Source of the DNA: an uncultured Commensalibacter sp.
GTDB lineage: Bacteria; Pseudomonadota; Alphaproteobacteria; Acetobacterales; Acetobacteraceae
DNA length: 64,000 nt
Assembly: GCA_945266285.1 (NCBI GenBank)
Contig: CALYOP010000001.1
Location: forward strand, 186,001-250,000
Direction of reading: 5' to 3'
Numbering within the stretch: position 1 is the stretch's first letter; each line of letters begins with the position of its first letter. Made by a program: the position numbers and the translations under genes. The notes under the pieces are model-generated. The model did not search any database. It had not been told where the DNA came from and saw nothing but the letters and a program-made list of their open reading frames with translations. Shown piece by piece: positions 18,543-28,208 of this stretch.

Positions 18543-19430
18543 TTACCAACCTCTTTCCTGCATACGGTCTTGTTGTGACAAGTTACTGATCTCGATACCT
18601 TTCATTGGTGTTCCTAACCCTTTGGATAGTTCAACCAGCATTCCATAATCTTCATAATGGGTTGTTGCTTGAACAATAGCACGGGCAAATTTTTCTGGAT
18701 TTTCAGATTTGAAAATACCTGAACCAACAAAAACACCATCGGCCCCCAAAGACATCATCAAAGCAGCATCAGCAGGCGTTGCAACACCGCCCGCGGCAAA
18801 ATTAACAACGGGTAAGCGACCAAGCTTTTTGACTTCTTTGACTAATTCATAAGGTGCTCCAATATCACGAGCAAAAGCCATTAATTCATCATCATTCTTA
18901 CCCATAACCAAATGGATCTGTCCATTGACTTTGCGCATATGACGAACAGCTTCGACAATATTACCTGTTCCTGGTTCACCTTTGGTACGCAGCATGGAAG
19001 CACCTTCCCCAATACGACGTAAACCTTCGCCAAGATCACGACAACCGCATACAAAAGGAACCGTATAATCGCTTTTCAAGATATGAAATTCTTCATCAGC
19101 CGGTGTGAGAACTTCACTTTCATCAATATAGTCAACACCCATATCTTCCAAAATACGTGCTTCGCTAATATGACCAATCCGGGCTTTGGCCATAACAGGA
19201 ATCGTAACCGCTTTCATAACGGTTTCGACAATGGTTGGATCAGCCATACGTGCAACACCACCGGCAGCACGAATATCAGAAGGAACACGTTCAAGAGCCA
19301 TAACAGCTACAGCACCTGCGGCCTCAGCAATTTTAGCTTGTTCAGCATTGACGACATCCATAATAACGCCGCCTTTTTGCATCTGAGCCATGCCACGTTT
19401 GACTGTTTCGGAACCAACTTGTTTATTCAT
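18543..19430 (-). CDS. pdxS: Pyridoxal 5'-phosphate synthase, PdxS subunit
   Basis: Makes PLP directly from ribose 5-phosphate, glyceraldehyde 3-phosphate and ammonia (the DXP-independent route). The (beta/alpha)8 signatures are clear: [52 protein letters not shown] and [15 protein letters not shown] near residue 210. The start is ATG 19430 with GGAG 8 nt upstream; a TTG one codon earlier is unlikely. It is divergent from a MocR-type regulator that probably controls it. This route is unusual for Alphaproteobacteria, most of which use PdxA/PdxJ. Confidence 0.95.
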   Translation of the reverse strand: MNKQVGSETVKRGMAQMQKGGVIMDVVNAEQAKIAEAAGAVAVMALERVPSDIRAAGGVARMADPTIVETVMKAVTIPVMAKARIGHISEARILEDMGVDYIDESEVLTPADEEFHILKSDYTVPFVCGCRDLGEGLRRIGEGASMLRTKGEPGTGNIVEAVRHMRKVNGQIHLVMGKNDDELMAFARDIGAPYELVKEVKKLGRLPVVNFAAGGVATPADAALMMSLGADGVFVGSGIFKSENPEKFARAIVQATTHYEDYGMLVELSKGLGTPMKGIEISNLSQQDRMQERGW

Positions 19431-19552
19431 CAATATTCTCCATTTCTAAAGGCAAGTATAATGAACAATTTCCTTGTAAAAATAAACAGCCAATTGGACT
19501 GTTTTTTTCCCATCCAATTTGATAAGTTATCTTTTTGTACCTTGGCTATAAA
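19431..19552. promoter_or_regulatory. pdxS/pdxR divergent promoter region with likely PdxR sites
   Basis: The 122-nt gap must hold both promoters. It contains the palindrome CCAATTGG (19490-19497), a related CCAATTT copy at 19514-19520 and a GGCAAGTAT-type element near 19451. Direct and inverted short repeats of this kind are the usual operator layout of MocR/PdxR regulators. The assignment is an inference from context. Confidence 0.4.
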
Positions 19553-20989
19553 ATGATATGGCATTTATCACCTGAAGATTCGCGACCATTATATCGACAA
19601 TTATTTCATTTGATTGAAACTGCGATACAAAATGGAGCGCTATCACCAGGACAGCGTTTACCCTCTGAAAGACAACTTAGTTCATTGCTTAAGGTTAATC
19701 GCTCTACGATTACGCATGCGCTGAATGAACTCACGGATTGCGGTGTATTGATTCGAAAAATTGGTCATGGAACTTTTGTAAACCCAGAAAAATGGGGACA
19801 ACAAAGTCGGCCTTTAATGAATTGGCATCCCTTTCATTCGGTTTTATTACAACCCAAACAAGATCATTATCAATTACAGCTTACGGCCCTAAGAAATCAA
19901 AGCCATACGCTGAAAAAACCCTTAATTGATCTAGCAAGTGGTGATATAGCCGTTGATCTATTGCCGCATCAGGATTTTACGCAAATTTCATGGCATCAAC
20001 TTTTATCACTTGAACAAGATAATGAAACTGCACGTTTAGGGCTTTCTTCCTTTCGCAAAGCTGTCATTCATCATCTACAAAAACATTATCATCTGAACGT
20101 TGATCCTGAAGAAATTCTTATTACTTCCGGCACTCAGCAGGCACTTTTTTTGATTTCTCAAACTTTGTTAAAACCTGGGGACAGTATTGGTGTTGAATCG
20201 CCCTCTTCTTTTTATCGCTTACCAATCTTTCAAGCAGCAGGTCTGCGAGTCTGCGCATTACCCATGGATGACGAAGGTGTAACTTTGGATGGGTTTCGTA
20301 GCCTGGTTGAAAAATCACGTATTAAAATGATTTTTCTTAATCCGATTTTTCAAAATCCCACTGGTCTACGAATGCACCAAGAACGAAAAAAAACTTTGCT
20401 TAAAGAATGTGTGCGTTATCAAATACCATTAGTGGAAGATGATACAAGCAGTCTGCTTTATTTCAACAATGATACCGATATTCAACCCATCAAATTCTAT
20501 GATGAGCAAAATCAAGTTATTTATCTGGGTTCATTATCCAAATATATTGGCAATAATATTCGAGCAGGTTGGATTGTTGCACCACGCAATGTTATTACAC
20601 GACTTGCCGATACACGACAGCAGATAGATGGAGGATTAAGCGTTTTACCTCAACTTTTGGCTGAGCATTATTTAATAAAACAAATAAATAATCATTGTCA
20701 TTTTCTAAGAAAGAAGCTGCTTAATAAAGCAAATACCTTAGAACACTGGTTATCCAAGCAGGCACCATTCCCCATTCAATTTCGTAAACCTGAAGGTGGA
20801 TTATATCTTTATGCATATTTTGATCCTTACCAAGAACGAGATATTACGCATCTTTTAGATCTGTGGCTTAAAGAAAATATTACCGCTGCAAAAGGCGAAT
20901 ATTTTGGCGATAAGATCGGCAAATTACGTCTTAATATTTCTCAATGGCCTGACCATGCAATAGGTCATATACCTACCAAAGAAAACTAA
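19553..20989 (+). CDS. pdxR: MocR-family regulator with aminotransferase domain, probable PdxR
   Basis: Residues 1-75 form a GntR winged helix (RPLYRQLFHLIETAI, PGQRLPSERQLSSLLKVNRSTI). Residues ~110-475 form a fold-type I aminotransferase domain with the PLP lysine in LGSLSKYIG (near 330) and NPIFQNPTG near 263. In PdxR this domain binds PLP and switches the protein between activating pdxST and repressing itself. Divergent placement from pdxST strongly supports this role. The start is ATG 19553; a TTG 18 nt earlier is open but lacks a better ribosome site. The stop overlaps the queG ATG by 1 nt. Confidence 0.85.
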   Translation: MIWHLSPEDSRPLYRQLFHLIETAIQNGALSPGQRLPSERQLSSLLKVNRSTITHALNELTDCGVLIRKIGHGTFVNPEKWGQQSRPLMNWHPFHSVLLQPKQDHYQLQLTALRNQSHTLKKPLIDLASGDIAVDLLPHQDFTQISWHQLLSLEQDNETARLGLSSFRKAVIHHLQKHYHLNVDPEEILITSGTQQALFLISQTLLKPGDSIGVESPSSFYRLPIFQAAGLRVCALPMDDEGVTLDGFRSLVEKSRIKMIFLNPIFQNPTGLRMHQERKKTLLKECVRYQIPLVEDDTSSLLYFNNDTDIQPIKFYDEQNQVIYLGSLSKYIGNNIRAGWIVAPRNVITRLADTRQQIDGGLSVLPQLLAEHYLIKQINNHCHFLRKKLLNKANTLEHWLSKQAPFPIQFRKPEGGLYLYAYFDPYQERDITHLLDLWLKENITAAKGEYFGDKIGKLRLNISQWPDHAIGHIPTKEN

Positions 20990-22041
20990 TGAAAACCGAT
21001 ATTTTAGTTCGCCGCCTTTATGAACACGCATTTGCATTAGGTTTTGATCAAATCGGGATTTGTAAAGCAAATTTACCAAATCATTATGCACGTCAGTTAC
21101 GTGAATTCGTCCACCAAAAACGTTATGGCGATATGAATTGGATGAAAGAAAAACTCGATATTCGCGAACATCCAAAAAATCTATGGCCTGACGTTCGTAG
21201 TGTTATTGTTGTCGCTGTAAATTATGGACCGGAAAATAACCCCATGATTAATCTTGAGCACAACGATATTGGAAATATTTCGGTTTATGCACGTCACCGC
21301 GATTACCATGATATTATCAAAGGCTGGTTAAAACATCTTGCTCAATTTCTAATTAAAGAAGCAAAAGCGATCTATCCAGATATTCAGGTAAAAGTCTTTG
21401 TTGATACGGCGCCGATTATGGAAAAACCCTTGGCTATGCAAGCAGGAATTGGTTGGCAGGGTAAACACACCAATATTGTTTCTCGTCAATTTGGCAGCTG
21501 GTTGTTTTTAGGCGAAATTTTTACAACGTTGGAATTACCTGCTGTTGAATCTTCAACAATGCATTGTGGTCAATGTACGCGATGTTTAGATATTTGCCCA
21601 ACCCAAGCTTTTATAGCCCCTTATCAATTAGATGCACGACGCTGTATTTCTTATCTAACAATAGAACATGAAGGATCTATTCCTATAGAATACCGGCAAA
21701 AAATTGGTAATCGTATCTATGGTTGCGATGATTGTTTAGCTATTTGTCCATGGAACCGTTTTGCAAAAAACTGTCGCCATATAAAATTACAACCCAGAAC
21801 GGAGCTAAATAACCCCCTGCTAGCAGAACTTGCACAATTAAATGAGGAGGAATTCCGACGTTTCTTTTCTGGATCCCCCATTAAAAGAATTGGGCATACC
21901 CGTTTCATTCGGAATACCTTAATTGCATTAGGTAATTCCAAAAATATTACACTCTTACCTTCTATTAAACGATGGCTTAATCATCTAGATCCCATTATTC
22001 AGGAAACCGCCAATTGGGCAGAAAAAACGATACAAATATGA
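20989..22041 (+). CDS. queG: Epoxyqueuosine reductase
   Basis: Reduces epoxyqueuosine to queuosine in tRNA, the last step of Q synthesis, using cobalamin and two [4Fe-4S] clusters. Cluster ligands are CGQCTRCLDICP near residue 193 and CDDCLAICPW near 245. The N-terminal cobalamin-binding half has GFDQIGI and the conserved RDYHDI motif, and FVDTAPIMEK carries the catalytic Asp region. The C-terminal HEAT-like tail is present. The 350-residue length is standard. It overlaps pdxR by 1 nt upstream and the ribbon-helix-helix gene by 4 nt downstream, so the three appear to be one operon. Confidence 0.95.
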   Translation: MKTDILVRRLYEHAFALGFDQIGICKANLPNHYARQLREFVHQKRYGDMNWMKEKLDIREHPKNLWPDVRSVIVVAVNYGPENNPMINLEHNDIGNISVYARHRDYHDIIKGWLKHLAQFLIKEAKAIYPDIQVKVFVDTAPIMEKPLAMQAGIGWQGKHTNIVSRQFGSWLFLGEIFTTLELPAVESSTMHCGQCTRCLDICPTQAFIAPYQLDARRCISYLTIEHEGSIPIEYRQKIGNRIYGCDDCLAICPWNRFAKNCRHIKLQPRTELNNPLLAELAQLNEEEFRRFFSGSPIKRIGHTRFIRNTLIALGNSKNITLLPSIKRWLNHLDPIIQETANWAEKTIQI

Positions 22042-22274
22042 CTTTATCCTATCTTCAAAAGCATAGCCTTACACTATCAGGACATCGAACCAGTGTCGCT
22101 CTAGAACCGGATTTTTGGGAAGTTCTCGAAGAAATAGCTTCTTCTCAACAACAAACATTGGCAAGTTTTATTGCGGAACTTGATTCTCAACGTGATTCGC
22201 AACAGCCATTATCTTCAGTACTTCGTTTAGAAGCATTACGATTCCTTCGGAAAAACCAGAAAAATAATCTTTAG
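22038..22274 (+). CDS. Small ribbon-helix-helix domain protein
   Basis: 78 residues, with ATG overlapping the queG stop as ATGA. The pattern H-R-T-S-V-ALEPDFWEVLEEIA, then a turn and a second helix ending in LRLEALRFL, matches the RHH_4 group (PF13467), small proteins common in Alphaproteobacteria. The fold suggests a dimeric DNA-binding protein with a beta-ribbon contact near residues 10-15; targets are unknown. Translation coupling suggests it is made with QueG. Confidence 0.7.
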   Translation: MTLSYLQKHSLTLSGHRTSVALEPDFWEVLEEIASSQQQTLASFIAELDSQRDSQQPLSSVLRLEALRFLRKNQKNNL

Positions 22275-22352
22275 TCCTAACAAACGTTCATATTATATAT
22301 TATATTGTCAGTTAGATTTTCTGTTCTCATCAAACGGTCAATATAAGAAAAT

Positions 22353-23183
22353 ATGGCAATTTTTGGAAAAATTTTTGGTACTGTTGCTGGATTTGTAAGT
22401 GGTGGTCCTGTTGGAGCTTTATTAGGCGCTGCATTAGGACACGCAGCAGATCAAAAGAAGCTTTTGAATCCACCGCCCGGTGGTTGGGAAGAAAATTGGA
22501 AAAATAGACTTTCTCCAGATTTCAGCAGTGCTGCAACTTATATTGCCGTTAAAATGGCTGCTGCTAGCCGTAACAAAGATCAGCTTTTTGGAATCTGCTT
22601 AATCATCCTATCAGCCAAACTTGCTAAATGCGATGGTGCCGTTAACCGTGCAGAAATCAATAGTTTTAAACGATTTTTCTTTATCCCAGAGCAACAGCAA
22701 AAACAAGTTGGTTTGTTATTTGATCAAGCACGACAAAGAACCGACGATTATGAAAAATTTGCACAAGAATTATCACGCACTTTTGCTAATGATAAGTCGA
22801 AACTAGAAAATGCATTGGCTTTACTTTTTATTGTTGCGCGTTCTGACGCCACAAAACCAGATCAATTACATCCAGAAGAAGAAAAGTTCTTAAGAAATGT
22901 CCATCGGATTTTTGGACTTCCGAATGCCGCATGGGATCATATTTCACGCGGAGGTATCCCACGAAATACTTCGCCAAATTTCGATGCTTATGTCGTTTTA
23001 GGTATCACACGACATGCAACCGATGAAGAAGTTCGAACTACATGGCGCCAATTGGTTAGGAAATATCATCCCGATAGCATGATTTCGCGTGGTGCAAATC
23101 AAGCTGAAATTGATCGGGCAGCTCAAAAAGTGGCACAAATTAACGCTGCATGGGATCAAATTAAACGCGATCGCAATCTGTAA
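22353..23183 (+). CDS. TerB/DnaJ co-chaperone-like protein (DjlA type)
   Basis: 276 residues in three parts. A Gly/Ala-rich N-terminal segment (GTVAGFVSGGPVGALLGAALGHAA) could be a membrane anchor. A TerB-like helical domain (~65-175) has the acidic KCDGAVNRAE and HPEEEKFL motifs. A C-terminal J domain (~210-276) has the diagnostic HPD in KYHPDSM. This is the layout of DjlA, an inner-membrane co-chaperone that activates DnaK. It ends 17 nt from the convergent membrane-protein gene. Confidence 0.85.
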   Translation: MAIFGKIFGTVAGFVSGGPVGALLGAALGHAADQKKLLNPPPGGWEENWKNRLSPDFSSAATYIAVKMAAASRNKDQLFGICLIILSAKLAKCDGAVNRAEINSFKRFFFIPEQQQKQVGLLFDQARQRTDDYEKFAQELSRTFANDKSKLENALALLFIVARSDATKPDQLHPEEEKFLRNVHRIFGLPNAAWDHISRGGIPRNTSPNFDAYVVLGITRHATDEEVRTTWRQLVRKYHPDSMISRGANQAEIDRAAQKVAQINAAWDQIKRDRNL

Positions 23184-23200
23184 ATAATCTTTACGATTAA

Positions 23201-24511
23201 TTATTTGAGATTTTTAAGGCGTCCATCGGGATAAAATTCATCCGATTCAGCATAAGGAACGACATCATAGGATTCCGTCGCAGGCCAAGAATGCAAATGG
23301 TAACGTGAATCCTTACGCCATTTTTTAACTTCTTTTGCCCAAGATGGACCATGAGCGACATAAGAAGGCGGATTAAAATAATCCTTTACACCAATAAAGA
23401 TAATCAAAAAACAAAACACATATCCGATATAATAGAACTTGTTTTTAAAATTTTGGGAAAAATGTTGTAATAAAGCTAATATACCTAGATATAATAAAGC
23501 TTGTGGAACAAAAGTATAATGACCACCACCAGTGGTATAAATAAATGGCATACCATATAATTGGCCACGATAGGCTATAGGAGCTAAACTAAAAAATGCT
23601 AAAAAACTCCAAATTGCAGGCCAGCATATTTTTTTGATTAAACTCAACCAAAAAATAACGCCTCCACAAATAACCAAGAAAATATAAGACAGCCATAAAT
23701 ACCCATTATCATTGCAAATTTTAAACCAACTCTTGATATGATCATTATAAAAATCTGCACCAATCACAGGTAAAAGAAAGTTTTTGAGAATAATTGTACT
23801 TGTAACATACTCACCCGTCATAACATTTTGATAATTACGCACAAAGAAGTCAAAGAAGAACATAAATTGAATAATAATCCCAAAACCCATACAAAAAGCT
23901 TGTAGGGTCCGTTTTCTATCTTTGTCGATCCATGCCCTTAAACAAAACAACGGAAAAAAAGCAATACATCCTGCATTACTAAGCGATGCGAAAATAATGA
24001 TAACACGTTGAAAAATCTCCTCTTTTCCTGAACGACAAGGAGAAATCAAAATTATCTCACAACAAAGCAAAAGCTGAACCGCAATATGTAAAGATTGCAG
24101 CCACACTTCTTCAGTTGCCGGCGCAAATAAAACCATAAGAACGGCAAGTATACGTATATACCAATTAGACAACCAGTTTTTTGCTGTTAAAATCAAATAA
24201 AAAGGCAATAATTGAAAAATCAATCCTAATGTAATTGTTACATAAGGTGCATATTGCAGTGGAACCAAATAAAATGCGCTGAAAATGCTTAATATTTCAG
24301 CTAAGTTCCAATAACCACCAAAATTATTTAATAAAAACTTTAAAGATGGTTGTAACCATACATAATGAAAAAAATTATGACCTTCTTCTGCCCAAAAACG
24401 TCCTTTAAGGATAATCTCAGGCATACGAACAAGAATAAAAAATGCTATTAATATTAAAATAACAGTAGTTGCAACAACAGGTGTAAATTGTAATTTCCGC
24501 CTCGAGAACAC
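23201..24511 (-). CDS. Polytopic inner-membrane protein, possible GT-C-type transferase
   Basis: 436 residues with roughly 10-11 hydrophobic segments and a soluble C-terminal tail of ~50 residues (YHLHSWPATESYD). The first loop after TM1 contains GRFWAEEG; an acidic pair in the first extracytoplasmic loop is a hallmark of GT-C glycosyltransferases. I do not recognise the family with certainty. The start is GTG; no ATG is available upstream in frame. The gap 24512-24731 before the next gene shows nothing I can name. Confidence 0.55.
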   Translation of the reverse strand: MFSRRKLQFTPVVATTVILILIAFFILVRMPEIILKGRFWAEEGHNFFHYVWLQPSLKFLLNNFGGYWNLAEILSIFSAFYLVPLQYAPYVTITLGLIFQLLPFYLILTAKNWLSNWYIRILAVLMVLFAPATEEVWLQSLHIAVQLLLCCEIILISPCRSGKEEIFQRVIIIFASLSNAGCIAFFPLFCLRAWIDKDRKRTLQAFCMGFGIIIQFMFFFDFFVRNYQNVMTGEYVTSTIILKNFLLPVIGADFYNDHIKSWFKICNDNGYLWLSYIFLVICGGVIFWLSLIKKICWPAIWSFLAFFSLAPIAYRGQLYGMPFIYTTGGGHYTFVPQALLYLGILALLQHFSQNFKNKFYYIGYVFCFLIIFIGVKDYFNPPSYVAHGPSWAKEVKKWRKDSRYHLHSWPATESYDVVPYAESDEFYPDGRLKNLK

Positions 24512-24731
24512 TGCTATTTTACTCTTTTGAAATCTTTTTCTCAGTCTGCTATAAAACTTATTACAACAAACTGATTCAAAAAACCATTTAATAGAAAATG
24601 TTATAGATAATCAAAAGATTATAATCCGAAGCAATATATAAGCAAAGAATTCATCACTAAATATTGCTTCGATATTTTACTTTGATAATTCGATGTTAAA
24701 AACGGCAAAATAAATTGCCGCCGCATGATTT

Positions 24732-25145
24732 CTAAACGGTAAAATTAATCTTGTCAGGTTTAGGGCCATACTGATTATCGTTACCACTATCTTGACAATA
24801 ATAAATAAATAACGCAATAGGCCCTGCCAAAGGAAGAAAGTTGAAAAAAATCCACCATCCACTTCGATTAATATCATGTAACCGCCTTACAGTTGATGAC
24901 AAAGAAGGTATAAATGTTAATAAAAGAAAGAAAAATATTATACAATTTACCCAAATAAATGTCGTTGTGTATTCTGGATTTTCTATGTGTGCATCAGGAT
25001 TATGCGGTAACCCACAAAACAAACCCAAAATAAATAAAATTGAGATAATAAATCCATTAATTATATGCGGAACCCAATAACCGGCCCTTCTTGTTCTACC
25101 TGAAAAATTGAAGTAATTTCGGAAAAAGCTTATATAATACTTCAT
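24732..25145 (-). CDS. DUF805 membrane protein
   Basis: 137 residues with four predicted transmembrane helices. The family signatures are present: YYISFFRNYFNFSGRTRRAGYW at the start, RRLHDINRSGWW near 88, and a late GxxGxNQYGP-like end (SGNDNQYGPKPD). DUF805 proteins are widespread small inner-membrane proteins of unknown function. ATG start. The 289-nt gap to the M16 gene is AT-rich and should hold both divergent promoters. Confidence 0.85.
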   Translation of the reverse strand: MKYYISFFRNYFNFSGRTRRAGYWVPHIINGFIISILFILGLFCGLPHNPDAHIENPEYTTTFIWVNCIIFFFLLLTFIPSLSSTVRRLHDINRSGWWIFFNFLPLAGPIALFIYYCQDSGNDNQYGPKPDKINFTV

Positions 25146-25434
25146 AAGTATTCCTTATATTTAGTAAGTATAAAAGTATAAAATATGTTCTAGCTTATAC
25201 CTTATAATTTTATACAAAATTTTATTTGATGATTTATTACGATTAAAAACAATCATGTTCTATAAACATTATTTATGTGTTCTGTCAAATAAATATAAAC
25301 AATATATTTATTGTACAAAAACAAAATCAGGGATCACCAATTTCTCTTTATGATTTTTCGAACATTCTGCTAAGCTTCGTATGTTCGTAATTACCCATTT
25401 TTCAAAAAGCAAAATAAAAGGTTTTTTCTAAATT

Positions 25435-28140
25435 ATGAAAAAATATCTCTGCGTTACGGCTCTAAGTTTGTCTTTCCTTTCGCTTCCTCTAATACCTTTG
25501 TCAACGAATTGGATTACCGCTGCACAAGCAGAAGAAGCAAAAAAACCTCAAGTTACTGGGGTTGTAAGAGAGACCTTAAACAACGGCCTAAAAGTTGTAA
25601 TTGTCCCTAATAAACTCGCCCCCGTTGTTACAGCCCGCATTAGCTATCTTGTAGGCTCCAATCAAGCACCCGATGGTTTCCCTGGAACTGCGCATGCACT
25701 AGAACATATGATGTTTAGAGGAAGCAATGGCTTGGACAAAGACCAACTCGCAGTCATAGGGGCACAATTAGGAGGAAGCTATAATGCGTTTACAACAGAA
25801 ACCGTAACACAGTACTATTATACTGCTCCTGCTGATGACCTTGGCGTAATGTTGAAAATAGAAGCTTTACGCATGAACGGACTTAGCCTAAATGCTGCTG
25901 ACTGGGAAAAAGAACGCGGAGCTATTGAACAAGAAGTATCCCGTGATTTATCTAATCCTATTTACAAATATGTTTCACAACTTCAGCATATTTTATTTGA
26001 AAACACACCTTATGAGCATGATGCTTTAGGAACACGGCCTTCTTTTGAAAAAACGGATGTTAAATTACTACGTGATTTTTATGAGAAATACTATGCACCC
26101 AATAATGCAATTCTCATTATCGTTGGTAATATTAACCCACAAAAAGCTATGTCACAGGTTAAAGAAGCTTTTGGTAATATTCCACGTAAAGCAGTACCTC
26201 AACGTAAATCTTTCAAACTAAAACCAGTGAAAGCAGCCACACTAAATATTCCAACTGATTTTCCAACTGGGTTAGTAACCATGGCTTGGAGAATGCCAGG
26301 AGCCAAAGCCAAAGATTTTGCTGTTGCCAATATTTTAAGTGATGTTCTATCCAGCCAACGCGGTGCTTTATATGACCTTGTTCCACAAGGAAAAGCATTA
26401 ATGGCAGATTTTGAATATGAAACCAAAGCCGATGTCGGATTTGGTGTTGCGCTCGCAGCTTTTCCCAAAGGAAAGTCACATGAGCCTTTATTAAAGGAAA
26501 TGCAACAGATTCTAGAAAACATCCGCGAACACGGTGTTCCACCCGAAATGGTTGAAGCTGCAAAGCGTAAAGAATTAGCACAATTGGGATTTAACGCTAA
26601 TAGTATCAGTGGCCTTGCCGATGCATGGTCAAGTGCTTTAGCTTTTCAAGATTTAAATGATCCTAATGATATCGCAGCTGCTTATAAAGCGGTAACACCC
26701 GAAGCCGTTAATGCCATGGCTAAACGTATTCTTACCCAAAGCGAAGCGGTTACCGCTATTTTAACACCAGAAAATTCTGGAAAACCACTGGCAAGCAAAG
26801 GTTTTGGGGGTGCAGAATCATTTGCGTCAGTACCAGAAAAACCGGTGCAATTACCTGATTGGGCCAACGCAGCTTTAAAAAAACTTTCTTTGCCTGCTTC
26901 TGCACCAGCGCCTACGGATATGATGCTTAACAATGGTATCCGTTTGATTGTTCAACCTATTCATGTCAGCAATACAATAAATGTTTATGGGCATTTACGC
27001 CAAGAACCCTCTTTACAAGAAGAAAAAGATAAAGAAGGTATCGCTGATATTACCAATGAAATGTTCAAATACGGCACGCAGTCATTAAATCGTATAGCTT
27101 TCCGCAAAGCCGTTGATGATATTGCCGCTGATCTTACTGCGGGTAGTGACTTTTCGTTAGCCGTATTATCCCCTGAATTCGATCAGGGTATGAAACTTTT
27201 AGCTGACAATATGTTGCACCCATCTTTTGAAGATAAATATTTTCAAATTGTCCGGGAACAAGAAGCACAGTCGCTCATCGGTTTATATCAATCACCGGGT
27301 TATCATTTCAGTCGTGCGATTAAAAAGGCGGTTAACCCATCAAATGATCCTTCTTTGCGCCAAGCAGAACCTGCTAAAGTTATGCAGCTTAAGCTAGAGG
27401 ATCTGAAAAATTTCTATACAAAATCTTATCGCCCTGATTTAACAACAATTGTTGTTGCAGGAAATATTACTCCCGAACAAGCTAAAAATGTTGTCGAAAA
27501 ATATTTCGGCGCATGGAAAGCAAAAGGTCCAAAACCTAATCTAGATTTGCCTACGCGTCCAAATAACAAAACATCCTATGTTCATGTTCCCGACAAAACA
27601 TCCCTTCAGGACAGCGTTGCTTTGGTTGAAAGCATTAATCTTAATGTCCATCACTCCGATCATTTCCTTCTAAATTTAGGAAATGAAGTCCTAAGTGGTG
27701 GTTTTGCCGGACGTTTTTATCGCGATCTTCGGGTCAAGACCGGTTATGTTTATAATGTAAATAGTGATTTTACATGGAATCGTACCCGTGCGGGTTATAG
27801 CATTACCTTTGGAGCCGACCCCGATAAAATCGCACTAGCTCGTCAAGCAGCGTTAAAAAACCTGCAGGCTATGCAAACGACCCCAGTAACGCAGCATGAA
27901 CTTGATCTTGCCAAAGCTTCATTATTACGCAGTATTCCTTTGCAACAAGCCAGCATCGATAAAATTGCAGATATGTATCTTACGTTATCTGATCTCAACT
28001 TGCCTTTAAATAATTCTGATATCGCTGCTAAAGCTTATTACAAAGCCACTGCTGCCGATATTCAAAAAGCTTTTAAAACTTGGGTAAGACCTGACGATCT
28101 CGCAGAGATTGTTAAAGGTCCTGTTCCTCCAAAACCTTAA
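25435..28140 (+). CDS. Periplasmic M16 zinc metallopeptidase (fused two-half pitrilysin type)
   Basis: 901 residues. The N-terminal signal peptide ends near AQA-EEA (residue ~32), so the enzyme is exported. The first M16 domain has the inverted zinc motif HALEH at 87-91 and the third ligand Glu at about 165-167 (IEQEV). The second half (~490-901) is a non-catalytic M16 domain with no HxxEH. The two halves form a clamshell that degrades short peptides. The same fused arrangement is common in Acetobacteraceae. A strong terminator follows at 28157. Confidence 0.9.
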   Translation: MKKYLCVTALSLSFLSLPLIPLSTNWITAAQAEEAKKPQVTGVVRETLNNGLKVVIVPNKLAPVVTARISYLVGSNQAPDGFPGTAHALEHMMFRGSNGLDKDQLAVIGAQLGGSYNAFTTETVTQYYYTAPADDLGVMLKIEALRMNGLSLNAADWEKERGAIEQEVSRDLSNPIYKYVSQLQHILFENTPYEHDALGTRPSFEKTDVKLLRDFYEKYYAPNNAILIIVGNINPQKAMSQVKEAFGNIPRKAVPQRKSFKLKPVKAATLNIPTDFPTGLVTMAWRMPGAKAKDFAVANILSDVLSSQRGALYDLVPQGKALMADFEYETKADVGFGVALAAFPKGKSHEPLLKEMQQILENIREHGVPPEMVEAAKRKELAQLGFNANSISGLADAWSSALAFQDLNDPNDIAAAYKAVTPEAVNAMAKRILTQSEAVTAILTPENSGKPLASKGFGGAESFASVPEKPVQLPDWANAALKKLSLPASAPAPTDMMLNNGIRLIVQPIHVSNTINVYGHLRQEPSLQEEKDKEGIADITNEMFKYGTQSLNRIAFRKAVDDIAADLTAGSDFSLAVLSPEFDQGMKLLADNMLHPSFEDKYFQIVREQEAQSLIGLYQSPGYHFSRAIKKAVNPSNDPSLRQAEPAKVMQLKLEDLKNFYTKSYRPDLTTIVVAGNITPEQAKNVVEKYFGAWKAKGPKPNLDLPTRPNNKTSYVHVPDKTSLQDSVALVESINLNVHHSDHFLLNLGNEVLSGGFAGRFYRDLRVKTGYVYNVNSDFTWNRTRAGYSITFGADPDKIALARQAALKNLQAMQTTPVTQHELDLAKASLLRSIPLQQASIDKIADMYLTLSDLNLPLNNSDIAAKAYYKATAADIQKAFKTWVRPDDLAEIVKGPVPPKP

Positions 28141-28156
28141 TTAATCATAAATAAAT

Positions 28157-28186
28157 CCCCATCAGCAATCATTCTGATGGGGGTTT
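28157..28186 (+). terminator. Bidirectional Rho-independent terminator
   Basis: A 9-bp stem CCCCATCAG/CTGATGGGG with an 8-nt loop followed by GTTT on the plus strand, and T-rich sequence on the minus strand. It lies between the convergent M16 peptidase and gltX genes. Confidence 0.8.
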
Positions 28187-28208
28187 AAAAAGCTATAAAT
28201 CAAAAATC

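Noticed and set aside
19083-19556. 157-residue open frame on the plus strand over pdxS
   Set aside because: It lies opposite the strongly conserved pdxS gene, has a Phe/Asn/His-rich composition typical of an antisense frame and no ribosome site.
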